From positions 124,001-188,000 of the forward strand of contig NZ_JAODOO010000001.1 in assembly GCF_025398335.1 (NCBI RefSeq): DNA of 64,000 bases. The letters run 5' to 3'. Position numbers and translations under genes: made by a program. The DNA comes from Clostridium sp. CX1. Lineage in GTDB: Bacteria > Bacillota > Clostridia > Clostridiales > Clostridiaceae. Of the stretch, positions 35,329 to 43,927 are shown piece by piece (the stretch's first letter is position 1; each line of letters starts with the position of its first letter). The notes beneath the pieces are model-generated. The model made no database searches and was not told the DNA's origin. It worked only from the letters and a program-made list of their open reading frames with translations.

Positions 35329-35355
35329 GTGGGAGTAATTAAACTCCCACAAATT
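35329..35355 (+). terminator. Hairpin after the last gene of the element
   Basis: Perfect stem GTGGGAGT (35329-35336) / ACTCCCAC (35343-35350); followed by AAATTTAG, so a weak terminator at best. Confidence 0.5.
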
Positions 35356-35403
35356 TAGTTATGTCTATAATCTTCAATAGATTTTGTACATTTCATACGA
35401 TAC

Positions 35404-35419
35404 GGTTCGCCTCCACCAT
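35404..35419. other. attR core (right attachment site)
   Basis: GGTTCGCCTCCACCAT, exact copy of 3311-3326. Flanks differ on both sides, as expected for recombined attL and attR. Confidence 0.88.
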
Positions 35420-35445
35420 ACATAAACTATAATATTGATACAATA

Positions 35446-35484
35446 GAAAACCCTTGAATTAACTAGTCGAGGGTTTTCTTATTG
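35446..35484. terminator. Bidirectional terminator hairpin outside attR
   Basis: GAAAACCCTTGA (35446-35457) / TCGAGGGTTTTC (35467-35478) followed by TTATTG; leftward the stem is followed by TATTG. It lies downstream of the ABC-F gene. Confidence 0.65.
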
Positions 35485-35489
35485 TTTAG

Positions 35490-35575
35490 TGAATACCACC
35501 GGTTATCGGTGGTCATAATTTGGAAGCTGCCTAAATCTCCCAGGTGCTAGAGGGGAGCGAAAGGCTCCTCTTGCT
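35490..35575. ncRNA. GC-rich structured segment, possible RNA or 3' UTR
   Basis: Two compact hairpins, ACCACCGGTTATCGGTGGT (35495-35513) and AGAGGGGAGC-GAAA-GGCTCCTCTT (35549-35572, GNRA-type loop), joined by a mixed-composition linker in an otherwise very AT-rich neighbourhood. The family is not recognised. It may just be the 3' end of the ABC-F transcript. Confidence 0.35.
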
Positions 35576-35586
35576 ACTTACTAAAT

Positions 35587-37326
35587 TTAGAGTAATTTAA
35601 TCAGTTTTTCTAACTCTTCAGATAAAGCTTTTGCAAGGGTAAAATCAGTATTTTTTAAAGCCAATTCTATTTTTGTTTCAACTAATTTTTTCTTTTGTTC
35701 AATTTCTAAATAGTCTTTGTCAAAATGACTAGCATAAATCATCTTTCTAAATTTTCGTATACTCATTTTTCTAACTGTCTTATCTTCAATGATTAAAACA
35801 AAATCCATACAGTTTACTACAGTATAGAAATCATGAGAAATCATTAAAATTGCACCGTTATAGTTTTCTATGGCTTTTTCCAGTGCCATTTGTGAATAGG
35901 TGTCTAAATGACTTGTGGGTTCATCAAGAAGCAACAGGTTTGCTTTGCTAGCAGAAACTTTAGCCAATTGAAGCATATTTTTTTCCCCACCAGATAAAGA
36001 CCCTATCTTTTGATTAATGGCTTCTTCTTCAAAGCCATAGTTTGAAATATATGCTCTAATCTCCTCATAGGTTTTAAAACCAGCATCTAAAAACTCTTCA
36101 AGTATCGTATTGGACTCATTTAGTGTTTTACCTTGAAGTTGAGATAAATAAGCCATTTTAACCTGTTCATTTATCTCAATAGAATCATGATTGTTTTCAA
36201 AGATTTCTCGTAGTAAAGTCGTTTTACCAGTACCATTTGAACCGATAAGGGCTACTTTGTCAGTAGATTTAATCTCAAAGTTAACATTTTCTAGAAGCAT
36301 ATCATCAAAGGCAACACTGTAATCATTAACTTTTAAAACAGTGGTTTCTTCCAATTTATTATTTGTAAAAAACCTAATATTAGGCTGTTTAATATTTATA
36401 AATGGCGCTTTAATTCTACGCTTTTCTAATCTTTCTTGAATTTTAACTCTAGCATTTAGAGACCTACCTTTAGCAGATTCAGAATTTTCAGTTGCAATAA
36501 TTCTTAGTTTTTTTATTAACTTCTCGTTTCTCTCAAGTTCTTCATTATCAGCAATTGCTAGTTCCTGTAACTCAATTTTAGTTTGAAGTAATGTGAAGTT
36601 ATAATCAATATAGCTTCCATCAAACTCTTGGAGCTCCATGTTCTCAAGGTGCAGAATTTTGTTAAAACAATGATTCAATAGATATCTATTGTGGGTAATA
36701 ATTAACATTGTTCCTTTGTGTGAATTAATTAAGTTTTTAAGAGAATTAAGGTTTTCAAAGTCTAAAAACACATCCGGTTCATCCATAATTATTAAGTCTG
36801 GACGATTTAGCATTTCCTTAATTACTTGAATAAGCTTAAATTCTCCACCACTAAGCTCAGATATCATTAGATCTTTACACTTCATTAAGTTTGCAAGATT
36901 TAGGTTTTTATTAATGCTGTTTTCGAAATCATTCCCGTTAATTGCATCAAATGCATCTAAAGCTTGCTGGTACTTTTCTAGTAAAGAATCAATATCTGTG
37001 GATGTTTCCATTTCAGCACAAATAGATGTTATTTCATTTTGAAGTCTAATAAATTCTTGACTTATATATTGAAAAACCGTAGTGTCTTTTGTTTTGTCTA
37101 GTTGTAAGAATTGACTTACATACCCAATTCTACAATTTGGGTCTATCTCCAGCTTTCCATCAAACATATATTTTTCTGGATCCATAATTATATCTATAAG
37201 TGTACTTTTTCCACTGCCATTTGTTCCTATAAAGGCACAATGCTGACCATCCTCTAATGTAAATGAAATGTTATGAAATAGGTCCTTTTGCGGAAATGAG
37301 TAGGACAAGTTATCAACTTTTATCAT
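35587..37326 (-). CDS. ABC-F family ATP-binding protein (ribosome-associated type)
   Basis: About 579 residues, two ABC domains in one chain and no membrane segments. Walker A motifs G-T-N-G-S-G-K-S-T and G-S-N-G-T-G-K-T-T; signature S-G-G-E in both halves; D-E-P before each H-loop (T-H-N-R, S-H-D-F). The inter-domain linker (about 240-320) is charged and helical, as in ABC-F proteins that dislodge antibiotics from the ribosome. The start is the ATG after AGAGAGG; an upstream in-frame GTG is rejected. The attenuator-like leader upstream supports an antibiotic-protection role (inference). Confidence 0.85.
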   Translation of the reverse strand: MIKVDNLSYSFPQKDLFHNISFTLEDGQHCAFIGTNGSGKSTLIDIIMDPEKYMFDGKLEIDPNCRIGYVSQFLQLDKTKDTTVFQYISQEFIRLQNEITSICAEMETSTDIDSLLEKYQQALDAFDAINGNDFENSINKNLNLANLMKCKDLMISELSGGEFKLIQVIKEMLNRPDLIIMDEPDVFLDFENLNSLKNLINSHKGTMLIITHNRYLLNHCFNKILHLENMELQEFDGSYIDYNFTLLQTKIELQELAIADNEELERNEKLIKKLRIIATENSESAKGRSLNARVKIQERLEKRRIKAPFINIKQPNIRFFTNNKLEETTVLKVNDYSVAFDDMLLENVNFEIKSTDKVALIGSNGTGKTTLLREIFENNHDSIEINEQVKMAYLSQLQGKTLNESNTILEEFLDAGFKTYEEIRAYISNYGFEEEAINQKIGSLSGGEKNMLQLAKVSASKANLLLLDEPTSHLDTYSQMALEKAIENYNGAILMISHDFYTVVNCMDFVLIIEDKTVRKMSIRKFRKMIYASHFDKDYLEIEQKKKLVETKIELALKNTDFTLAKALSEELEKLIKLL

Positions 37327-37348
37327 ATTATTACCTCTCTTTATCACT

Positions 37349-37376
37349 AAAAAAGAGCTTATAAAAATAAGCTCTT
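37349..37376 (-). promoter_or_regulatory. Attenuator-type terminator in the ABC-F leader
   Basis: On the minus strand a perfect 10-bp stem AAGAGCTTAT / ATAAGCTCTT with a 4-base loop is followed by six T, ending about 22 bases before the ABC-F start codon. A full terminator between promoter and start codon means expression requires read-through. Confidence 0.75.
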
Positions 37377-37449
37377 AATATATTCTCTTATCATTTGCAA
37401 TTTTATACTTGATTTTTATGCAGTAAAGATACTCTATTGAGTTTAACAT
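37375..37449 (-). CDS. Possible leader peptide (24 codons) ahead of the attenuator
   Basis: A 24-codon frame M-L-N-S-I-E-Y-L-Y-C ... R-I-Y starts four bases after the -10 box and its TAA overlaps the first bases of the terminator stem, a position suited to ribosome-controlled attenuation. No Shine-Dalgarno is present, so it would be leaderless or not translated at all. Confidence 0.35.
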   Translation of the reverse strand: MLNSIEYLYCIKIKYKIANDKRIY

Positions 37450-37453
37450 TGAT

Positions 37454-37482
37454 AGCATAACACTTTTTTCGACTAAGTTCAA
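37454..37482 (-). promoter_or_regulatory. Promoter of the ABC-F gene
   Basis: Minus strand TTGAAC (37477-37482), 17-bp spacer, TATGCT (37454-37459). Confidence 0.65.
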
Positions 37483-37921
37483 TCATTTCATATCAGCAAC
37501 TAGCTAAGAGACTAGGTTATGTGGTGAAAAAATAATATTGAATATAAATATGATTTAGTATTAAAATATTGTATTATAAAGTCAAAATTATAGTTTTTTT
37601 GGCTTTATTTAATACATTTCCAGAAATTATGTCTGTTAATTTGTTAAAAAATGCTTTATTATAATTATTGGTAAAATATGCAGAACCTACTTTTGTAGAT
37701 TTCTCATGAAAATTTATTTAACCAAAAGATATTCTTTTTTCATTATTAAATTCTTTCCAGTGTCAACAAGTATTTATTTGTAGGTAAGGTATGAATATGC
37801 TAATTTTTGTTATAGAAGTAACATTGAATAATGGAATTGAGAATACTTCATATAGTATAAATCCAGTGATTTTTATCTAAAATTTTTTAGTTTGAGCTTT
37901 ATTTTTCATTGAGATGGAGGC
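37483..37921. other. Intergenic gap between divergent ABC-F and degS-like genes
   Basis: About 440 bases, very AT-rich, no open frame of interest on either strand, no repeats or clear hairpins. Presumably holds the promoter of the degS/degU-like operon, but I see no convincing -35/-10 pair. Confidence 0.5.
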
Positions 37922-39121
37922 ATGATTGGCAATATGGACTTGGCTGTTAATGAAATCAATAAAATAATTAAGAATATAATAGAAAAGGTAAATTCAAGCA
38001 GAGGACAAATACTTGATATTGTGGACAACATAAGAAGGAATCAAGACAACTTAATGTTTGAATTGGACCAAGTTAGAAGTGAAGTTACTAAGGTTATTGA
38101 TGAGGTTGATGAACTAGAAAAACAAGATAGGGCTTGTAGAAGAAGACTGGCTGAGGTCTCTGCAAATTTTTTAAAATTTACTGAAAATGATATTAAGGAG
38201 GCTTACGAAGAGGCATCAAATATAAGAGTTAAATTTCTTACAAAACAAAATGCAGAAAAATCATTAAGAGAACGAAGAGATAGTTTGGAAAGAGCCCTTA
38301 AAGATACAATTATGAATGTTAAGAACGGGGAAAACGTGATTAATCAAATAAGTATAGCTATTGGTTGTTTGGAAGGAGATATTTTTTCCGTTCTAGAAGG
38401 AGCAGATAAAAATTCGGAAATGTTTATTGGTATAAAGGTTTTAGAGGCTCAAGAAAATGAAAGAAAGAGAATTGCAAGGGATGTTCATGACGGGCCTGCT
38501 CAGCATATGGCCAATGTAATTATGAAAGTTGATATTTGCAATATGGTCATTCAAAGAGATTTGCAAGAAGGGCTTAAGGAATTGGCAGATTTAAAGGAAA
38601 GTGCTAAGGTAGCTTTAAGGGAAGTAAGAAGTATTATATTTGACTTAAGACCAATGTCTTTAGATGATTTGGGGTTAAGTGAAACTATTTACCAAATTGT
38701 AAATGCAATTTCTCAAGAATTAGATATTGATGTAAAATTAGACCTAAAGCCTATTAATACAGAAATAGAACACATTATTCAGATTGCAGTATATAGAATT
38801 GTTCAAGAGATATTCAACAATATTAGAAAGCACTCTAAGGCAAAGCATGTAGAAGTAAGGCTAGATTATGGGACAAAATATCTAATACTAATTATAACCG
38901 ATGATGGTGTTGGATTTGATGTAGAGGAAACTTTAAAGACAGTAAAAACACAGGGATCTTCCTATGGACTTATTAGCATTTTAGATAGAGTGAATCAGCT
39001 TCAAGGGAAGGTTGAAATTAGATCTGCAGAGGGAGCAGGTACCGCTTATATTGTTAAGCTTCCCATTAATCGAGAGGTGATAAAGGATGAAAAACGTGAT
39101 GATAAGAATATTAATTGCTGA
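37922..39121 (+). CDS. degS: DegS-like sensor histidine kinase (cytoplasmic)
   Basis: 399 residues, no membrane segment. The N-terminal half is a long coiled-coil sensor region (about 1-170). The dimerisation/phosphoacceptor region reads R-K-R-I-A-R-D-V-H-D-G-P-A-Q-H (about 180-194), the HisKA_3 pattern of DegS, followed by an HATPase domain with N-N-I-R-K-H-S and D-D-G-V-G-F-D. Start ATG 37922 is close to GGAGG (37915-37919); ATG 37934 is possible. Overlaps the response regulator gene. Confidence 0.88.
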   Translation: MIGNMDLAVNEINKIIKNIIEKVNSSRGQILDIVDNIRRNQDNLMFELDQVRSEVTKVIDEVDELEKQDRACRRRLAEVSANFLKFTENDIKEAYEEASNIRVKFLTKQNAEKSLRERRDSLERALKDTIMNVKNGENVINQISIAIGCLEGDIFSVLEGADKNSEMFIGIKVLEAQENERKRIARDVHDGPAQHMANVIMKVDICNMVIQRDLQEGLKELADLKESAKVALREVRSIIFDLRPMSLDDLGLSETIYQIVNAISQELDIDVKLDLKPINTEIEHIIQIAVYRIVQEIFNNIRKHSKAKHVEVRLDYGTKYLILIITDDGVGFDVEETLKTVKTQGSSYGLISILDRVNQLQGKVEIRSAEGAGTAYIVKLPINREVIKDEKRDDKNINC

Positions 39122-39758
39122 TGATCATGACATAGTAAGGCAGGGGGTAAGGAGAATTATAAGCTTTGAAGATGATATGGTTGTTGCCTTTGATGCAAAA
39201 AATGGAGAAGAGGCTCTGAAGCTTTTAACGGAGCATCAGATAGATGTTGTTCTCTTAGATTGCAATATGCCTATTATGAATGGTATCCAGGCTCTTGAAA
39301 GTATAAGGGATCAGGGAATTAATACTAAAGTTATAATGCTAACTGTTGAAAATGACAGAAAGACTATTAATACAGCAATAGAAATTGGAGCAGATGGCTA
39401 TATGCTTAAGGATTCTGCAGGAACAGAGATTGTAAATGCAATTCGATTAGTATATAATGGTGAAAAATATATTGATAAATCATTAGTGTCCATTCTTTTT
39501 TCACATATAAAAATTAAGGAAGAGAAAACACTAAGTGTTTTAGATAACCTCTCCAAAAGAGAAGTTGAAGTGCTTATTGAAATCTCCAAAGGACTTAGCA
39601 ACAAGGAAATTGGACAACAGCTGTATATTTCTGAAAAAACAGTTAAAAACTATGCTACAAACCTTTTTAAAAAGATAAATGTAAATGATAGAGTTCAAGC
39701 GACAATCCTCGCACTACAAAATAATATTGAGGAATATTACATAAATAAATATAGATAA
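39087..39758 (+). CDS. degU: DegU-like response regulator (NarL/LuxR type)
   Basis: 223 residues. Receiver domain (about 5-120) with D-D-H near the start and the phosphoacceptor in L-L-D-C-N-M-P, then a LuxR-type HTH (about 150-210; L-S-K-R-E-V-E-V-L ... S-N-K-E-I-G-Q). Its start lies 35 bp inside the kinase gene, typical of a coupled two-component operon. In related bacteria DegU controls secreted enzymes, motility and surface behaviour; the secreted protein gene just downstream may be a target (inference). Confidence 0.88.
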   Translation: MKNVMIRILIADDHDIVRQGVRRIISFEDDMVVAFDAKNGEEALKLLTEHQIDVVLLDCNMPIMNGIQALESIRDQGINTKVIMLTVENDRKTINTAIEIGADGYMLKDSAGTEIVNAIRLVYNGEKYIDKSLVSILFSHIKIKEEKTLSVLDNLSKREVEVLIEISKGLSNKEIGQQLYISEKTVKNYATNLFKKINVNDRVQATILALQNNIEEYYINKYR

Positions 39759-39769
39759 GCGATTAATAG

Positions 39770-39845
39770 GCTTGACTTACAGGTCGGAATATATTTGCCG
39801 TAACAAAGGATAGTGAATATATCCCTAGTATAAGTCAAGCTTTTA
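39770..39845 (+). terminator. Long hairpin terminator after degU
   Basis: GCTTGACTTA (39770-39779) and TAAGTCAAGC (39831-39840) followed by TTTTATG. The 50-base interior contains a second pairing, GGAATATATT and GAATATATCC, so it is a branched or extended structure. Confidence 0.65.
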
Positions 39846-40035
39846 TGTTATTTATCTGCATCAATCTTAAGGGACTTTAGTCCCTATTTTTTGTGACTTT
39901 TTTACTTATGGGATGTGACTTTTGCAGTCTGCAAAACTAACAGTGGACAGGGCTATAATAAAAGCAGCGGAAAATATTAAAAATTGTCGAAGGGAAAATA
40001 TATTATTGACAATTTGTTTTAAGGAGGAGCAACTT

Positions 40036-41700
40036 ATGAAGAGCACAAAAAAGTTATTAATAGCAGCATCCATAGTAACTGGAGTAGCTTTAGGAAGTAA
40101 AACTGCACATGCACAGCAAGTAATAGATAGTAAAATACCTAAACTAGATATATATAATTATAGTGATTATTCTAAAGTAACCATTAAGTTAAATACAAAA
40201 GGTGATATTGTTAAAAACGTACAGGGGGTTTTAAATTTATATTTTGGAGCTGGACTTTCTGAAGATGGGGTGTATGGAAAGTATACAGAAGATGCCGTTA
40301 AGAGTGTACAAAAAAAGTTAGGTATAAATGCTGATGGAGTCTTTGGACCTAGGACAGCTAAAGCTTTACTAGATTATGTTAATAATACTTCATCCAATAA
40401 TAATAGTAAAGTTACTTCAGTGCCTGCAGGTGTGGAAAAAAATACAGAATCTGAAATAACTTTAGAAAAAAAAGCTGTAGAAGCACAGCAGGGACAAACT
40501 ACTAAAGTACCTAAATCAGCTACATATAATTATAATGACTACTCTAAAGCAAATATTAAGTTAAATGAAAAAGGGGTTGCTGTTAAAAATATTCAAGAGA
40601 CTTTAAATTCATATTTTGGAGCTAAACTTTCTACAGATGGGATATATGGAAAGCGCACAGAAGATGCTGTTAAGAGTGTACAGAAAAGGTTAGGCATAAA
40701 TGCCGATGGAATCTTTGGACCTAAGACAGCCAAAGCATTACTAGATTATACTCATAATAAGGCTTCATTAAATGATGATAGTAAATCTAGCCAAGTATCT
40801 GTGGACACCGGAAAAAACGTAGAATCTTCAGTAACTTCAGCAAAACAAACTGTGGATTCACAGCAAGCAAAAACTACTAAAGTATCTAAAACAACTATAT
40901 ATAATTATAATGATTATTCTAAAGTAACTATTAAGTTAAATACAAAAGGGGATATTGTTAAAAACATACAGGGGGTTTTAAATTCATATTTTGCGGTTAA
41001 ACTTCCTGAAGATGGGATATATGGAAAGCGCACAGAAGATGCTGTTAAGAGTGTACAGAAAAAGTTAGGCATAAGTACAGATGGAGTCTTTGGGCCTAAA
41101 ACAGCTAAAGCCTTACTAGGTTATATTAATAATAACTATTATGATTCTGTGGATGATAATAATGGATTTAGTCCAATATCTTTAGATATTCAAAAAAAAC
41201 TTATTGCTTTAGGTTATAAACTAAAGTTAGATGGAAATTTAAACAGTTATGATACTATATCAGCAGTAAAACAATTTCAAAAAGAAAATAGTTTACCTAT
41301 AAGTGGTAAGATAGATACAAATTTAGCAGATAAACTATATAAAGATGATAAGGTAAAGGCTGATGGAAGGGCAGAATTTAAATCAGATACGGATTATTAC
41401 ATATTAGTAAGTTCTTTGGATCGCATAGGTAAGGTTTATCAAGAAATAAATAACAAATGGAAAGAGATTAAGAGTTTTGATATTCTTTCAGGAAAAGTTA
41501 ATAAAGGGGATTACAAATCTGGACTCCAAGGTAAATATGCGAAGTTTAATGAAGTGGAAATGAGAAACTTTACTCAAATCGATGGTGTAAATGTTTTCTA
41601 TTCTGCTGAAAAAGAATCGGGATATGGATTAAGAATTTTAGATGAAAATGCTAAATTTTTAAGTGGAATACCATATAAAACAACTATAAAAGTATTTTAA
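40036..41700 (+). CDS. Secreted protein with repeated peptidoglycan-binding domains
   Basis: About 554 residues from ATG 40036 (AAGGAGGAGC upstream); the longer frame to 39922 has no ribosome binding site. Signal peptide with A-H-A-Q-Q cleavage region. Three near-identical PG_binding_1 units (about 30-110, 165-245, 295-375), each with D-G-x-Y-G-K and F-G-P-x-T-A-K-A-L-L, then a fourth, more diverged unit (about 395-450). The C-terminal 100 residues resemble a YkuD-like fold but lack the S-H-G-C motif, so probably no transpeptidase activity. Likely wall-bound and possibly under DegU control. Confidence 0.85.
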   Translation: MKSTKKLLIAASIVTGVALGSKTAHAQQVIDSKIPKLDIYNYSDYSKVTIKLNTKGDIVKNVQGVLNLYFGAGLSEDGVYGKYTEDAVKSVQKKLGINADGVFGPRTAKALLDYVNNTSSNNNSKVTSVPAGVEKNTESEITLEKKAVEAQQGQTTKVPKSATYNYNDYSKANIKLNEKGVAVKNIQETLNSYFGAKLSTDGIYGKRTEDAVKSVQKRLGINADGIFGPKTAKALLDYTHNKASLNDDSKSSQVSVDTGKNVESSVTSAKQTVDSQQAKTTKVSKTTIYNYNDYSKVTIKLNTKGDIVKNIQGVLNSYFAVKLPEDGIYGKRTEDAVKSVQKKLGISTDGVFGPKTAKALLGYINNNYYDSVDDNNGFSPISLDIQKKLIALGYKLKLDGNLNSYDTISAVKQFQKENSLPISGKIDTNLADKLYKDDKVKADGRAEFKSDTDYYILVSSLDRIGKVYQEINNKWKEIKSFDILSGKVNKGDYKSGLQGKYAKFNEVEMRNFTQIDGVNVFYSAEKESGYGLRILDENAKFLSGIPYKTTIKVF

Positions 41701-41732
41701 GCATTAATTTTTAAAATACTTTTATAGTTTTC
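41683..41732. terminator. Strong terminator overlapping the stop codon
   Basis: Perfect 18-bp stem: 41683-41700 pairs with 41711-41728 (TTAAAATACTTTTATAGT), followed by TTTT. The stem includes the last codons and stop of the PG-binding gene. Confidence 0.85.
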
Positions 41733-41842
41733 ACCACTCAGTATCAGTAATAGGTCTCTCTGATAATTTTGCAAGAGAAAGACTTGTTGTCCTATTTCTG
41801 TCTTGGGATTGTTGGGTACAAGATTCCTGTAAAAAGAATAAT

Positions 41843-42877
41843 TTATAGAAGAACAGTTATTAGCACAATAGCCGATAGGATCTGAACTGTAGCAATCCCT
41901 AATGCATATATTGAAGCTTTAGCCCCTTGCTTTATAAGCTCTCTAAAATTTACTCTCATTCCTATACCTGCAAGGGCAATTATTTCAAAGTTGTTGCTTA
42001 TCAATTTAAATATTTTAGAAAGCTCTAGGGAAAACACACCCATTGTAAATAAGGAACACATCATAAAGAAACCTATTACATACCAAGGTACCTTTACCTT
42101 TGAATTAGAATTTTTACAACCTGTTGTAGAAGATTTTTTCTTCATTGTACCAAAGCTTAATACAACAAAAATCAAGAATATTATACGAACTATCTTAAAT
42201 ATAGTAGACAAGTCTTTAACCTGTTCATTTACTAAACTACCACTTGCAACAACTTGACCTACAGACTGAAGTATACCTCCTATTAAAGCAGAAGTTTTTA
42301 TTGTTTCAGTAGAAAATACTACTGCAGCGATAAATGGCAGTAGCAGCATTAAAACTGTTCCAGTAACATTTACTATTGTTATAGCTATGCCTTTTTCATT
42401 ATCATCTGCGTCTATAACAGGAGCAGTAGCTGCTATAGCAGAAGAACCACATACCGCATTACCGCTTGCCATTAAAAAACGGAAGTTTTCTGAAAAGCCA
42501 AGTTTTTTTCCTATAAGTATTGCAAAAGTAATTGTTATAACCATTTGTAATGCTATGAAAGCAACTCCTGAAAATCCTAGTTTAAGAAGAGTTTGAGCAC
42601 TTAATGTGCCACCAAGTAAAACTATAGAATAAGATAACAAATCACTTTCAGCAAATTTAGCTCCTGCTGAATATATTTTTTTGTTTCCTAATGTATTTCC
42701 AAATGCCATACCTATAAATATTGCCATAGATGCACCGCCTATGCTAGGCACATAATTTCCTATAAGCTTTCCTATCCAAGCAATAATTACACATATGATA
42801 AGTCCCGGTAAAATCTTAATAACTTTATCTGCCTTTTTAAAAGCATTTTTATTAGATGCAAATGAATTTAATTGCAT
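41843..42877 (-). CDS. YeiH/UPF0324-family putative sulfate/sulfite exporter
   Basis: 344 residues with about ten hydrophobic segments and the family stretch A-S-G-N-A-V-C-G-S-S-A-I-A-A. The UPF0324/PSE family includes YeiH, regulated by LysR proteins and linked to sulfur oxyanion or taurine-sulfonate metabolism. Divergent from a LysR gene and near a sulfite reductase gene, so export of sulfite or sulfate is the likely role. GGAAGGATG precedes the start. Confidence 0.83.
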   Translation of the reverse strand: MQLNSFASNKNAFKKADKVIKILPGLIICVIIAWIGKLIGNYVPSIGGASMAIFIGMAFGNTLGNKKIYSAGAKFAESDLLSYSIVLLGGTLSAQTLLKLGFSGVAFIALQMVITITFAILIGKKLGFSENFRFLMASGNAVCGSSAIAATAPVIDADDNEKGIAITIVNVTGTVLMLLLPFIAAVVFSTETIKTSALIGGILQSVGQVVASGSLVNEQVKDLSTIFKIVRIIFLIFVVLSFGTMKKKSSTTGCKNSNSKVKVPWYVIGFFMMCSLFTMGVFSLELSKIFKLISNNFEIIALAGIGMRVNFRELIKQGAKASIYALGIATVQILSAIVLITVLL

Positions 42878-42978
42878 TTATATCATCCTTCCAAATTTTA
42901 CTCTTCATATGAAGTGATTTTTCTTACATGTTTGAGTATAATAGATATATAACCATAAGTAAAATATATATATATCAT

Positions 42979-43007
42979 GATAACCATTAAAATATTTAAT
43001 GGTTATC
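42979..43007. promoter_or_regulatory. Perfect inverted repeat between yeiH-like and lysR genes
   Basis: GATAACCATTAA (42979-42990) and TTAATGGTTATC (42996-43007) with a 5-bp spacer, 18 bp before the LysR start. The likely autoregulatory LysR site; a related half, ATAACCATAAG, lies at 42950. Confidence 0.7.
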
Positions 43008-43024
43008 AGAAAGGATAAAACTTT

Positions 43025-43927
43025 ATGATAGAGGAACTTAAGACATTTATATCAGTTGTGGAATATAAAAATTTTACTAAAGCAGCTGAGGCTATTAATT
43101 TATCTCAACCTAGTGTAAGTTTACATATTAAACATCTTGAAGAGTATTTTAATGCAACACTAATACAACGTTCAATTAAGCAAAAAAACATACATATAAC
43201 CGAATCAGGAAACTTACTTTATGAACGTTCAAAACAAATTATTAAGCTATTAGAGGACACAAAGGATGACTTGTTGGATTATGGAAATATTGTGAAGGGC
43301 AGACTGCGTATAGGAGCTAGTTTTACTATAGGAGAGTATTTTTTGCCACACTTTTTAGGTCAATTTACTAAAGCCTATCCGGATTTAGAACTAGAAATTG
43401 CAATTGAAAACACCCATAATATTTGTGAGAAGGTAAAAAATTTTCAAGTTGATTTGGCACTAGTTGAAGGTACTGTTCCATCTTCTAATTTTGTAACTAA
43501 TAATTTCTACAAAGATAAAATGGTAGTTGCTGTTCCTTATAATCATTATTTAGTTAATAGAAAATTTTCAGTTGAAGAGTTAGGAAATCAAACCTGGATT
43601 AGCAGGGAGATTGGTTCTGGAACAAGGGAATATTTAGAACTTTTTTTATCTACTAATAATATTAATGCAAAAAATGTCATTGTATTTGGAAGCAATTATT
43701 CTGTAAAAGAAGCAGTTAAAAATAACTTAGGAATTACATTTATATCTTCCCTTGTTACTGAAACTGCATTAATAAATAAAGAACTTTCTATTTTAAAAAC
43801 TCCTCAGCAATATATCCGTCCCTTTTCGTATATTTTACAAAAGGGAATCACTCCATCAAAGGGGGCGCTAGTATTTATAGACATGTTAAAAAATTATAAA
43901 AAAAGTCCTTGTGATCAAAAATATTAA
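43025..43927 (+). CDS. LysR-family regulator (divergent from yeiH-like gene)
   Basis: 300 residues. N-terminal winged HTH (F-T-K-A-A-E-A-I-N-L-S-Q-P-S-V-S-L-H-I-K-H-L-E) and a substrate-binding domain (about 90-295; G-S-G-T-R-E-Y-L as ligand loop). YeiE/CysL-like in type. The geometry suggests it controls the exporter. It converges with the next LysR gene; the stops overlap by four bases. Confidence 0.88.
   Translation: MIEELKTFISVVEYKNFTKAAEAINLSQPSVSLHIKHLEEYFNATLIQRSIKQKNIHITESGNLLYERSKQIIKLLEDTKDDLLDYGNIVKGRLRIGASFTIGEYFLPHFLGQFTKAYPDLELEIAIENTHNICEKVKNFQVDLALVEGTVPSSNFVTNNFYKDKMVVAVPYNHYLVNRKFSVEELGNQTWISREIGSGTREYLELFLSTNNINAKNVIVFGSNYSVKEAVKNNLGITFISSLVTETALINKELSILKTPQQYIRPFSYILQKGITPSKGALVFIDMLKNYKKSPCDQKY

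Larger units (their letters stand above)
3311..35419. mobile_element. Integrative mobile element carrying a BREX type 3-like operon
   Basis: Bounded by an exact 16-bp direct repeat, GGTTCGCCTCCACCAT, at 3311-3326 and 35404-35419. A large serine recombinase sits directly inside the left copy. The interior holds phage-like control (S24 repressor, ImmA-like peptidase, XRE), replication functions (SF3-like ATPase, origin-like iterons, initiator-like protein), insertion sequences and a long defence operon. There are no conjugation genes, capsid or tail genes, so it is best called an integrative and possibly mobilisable or satellite-like element. Outside the repeats the gene content is ordinary chromosome. 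The ends are well supported; the mode of transfer is unknown. Confidence 0.9.

Noticed and set aside
3311-35419. Prophage
   Set aside because: A phage-like repressor and recombinase are present, but no terminase, portal, capsid, tail or lysis gene.
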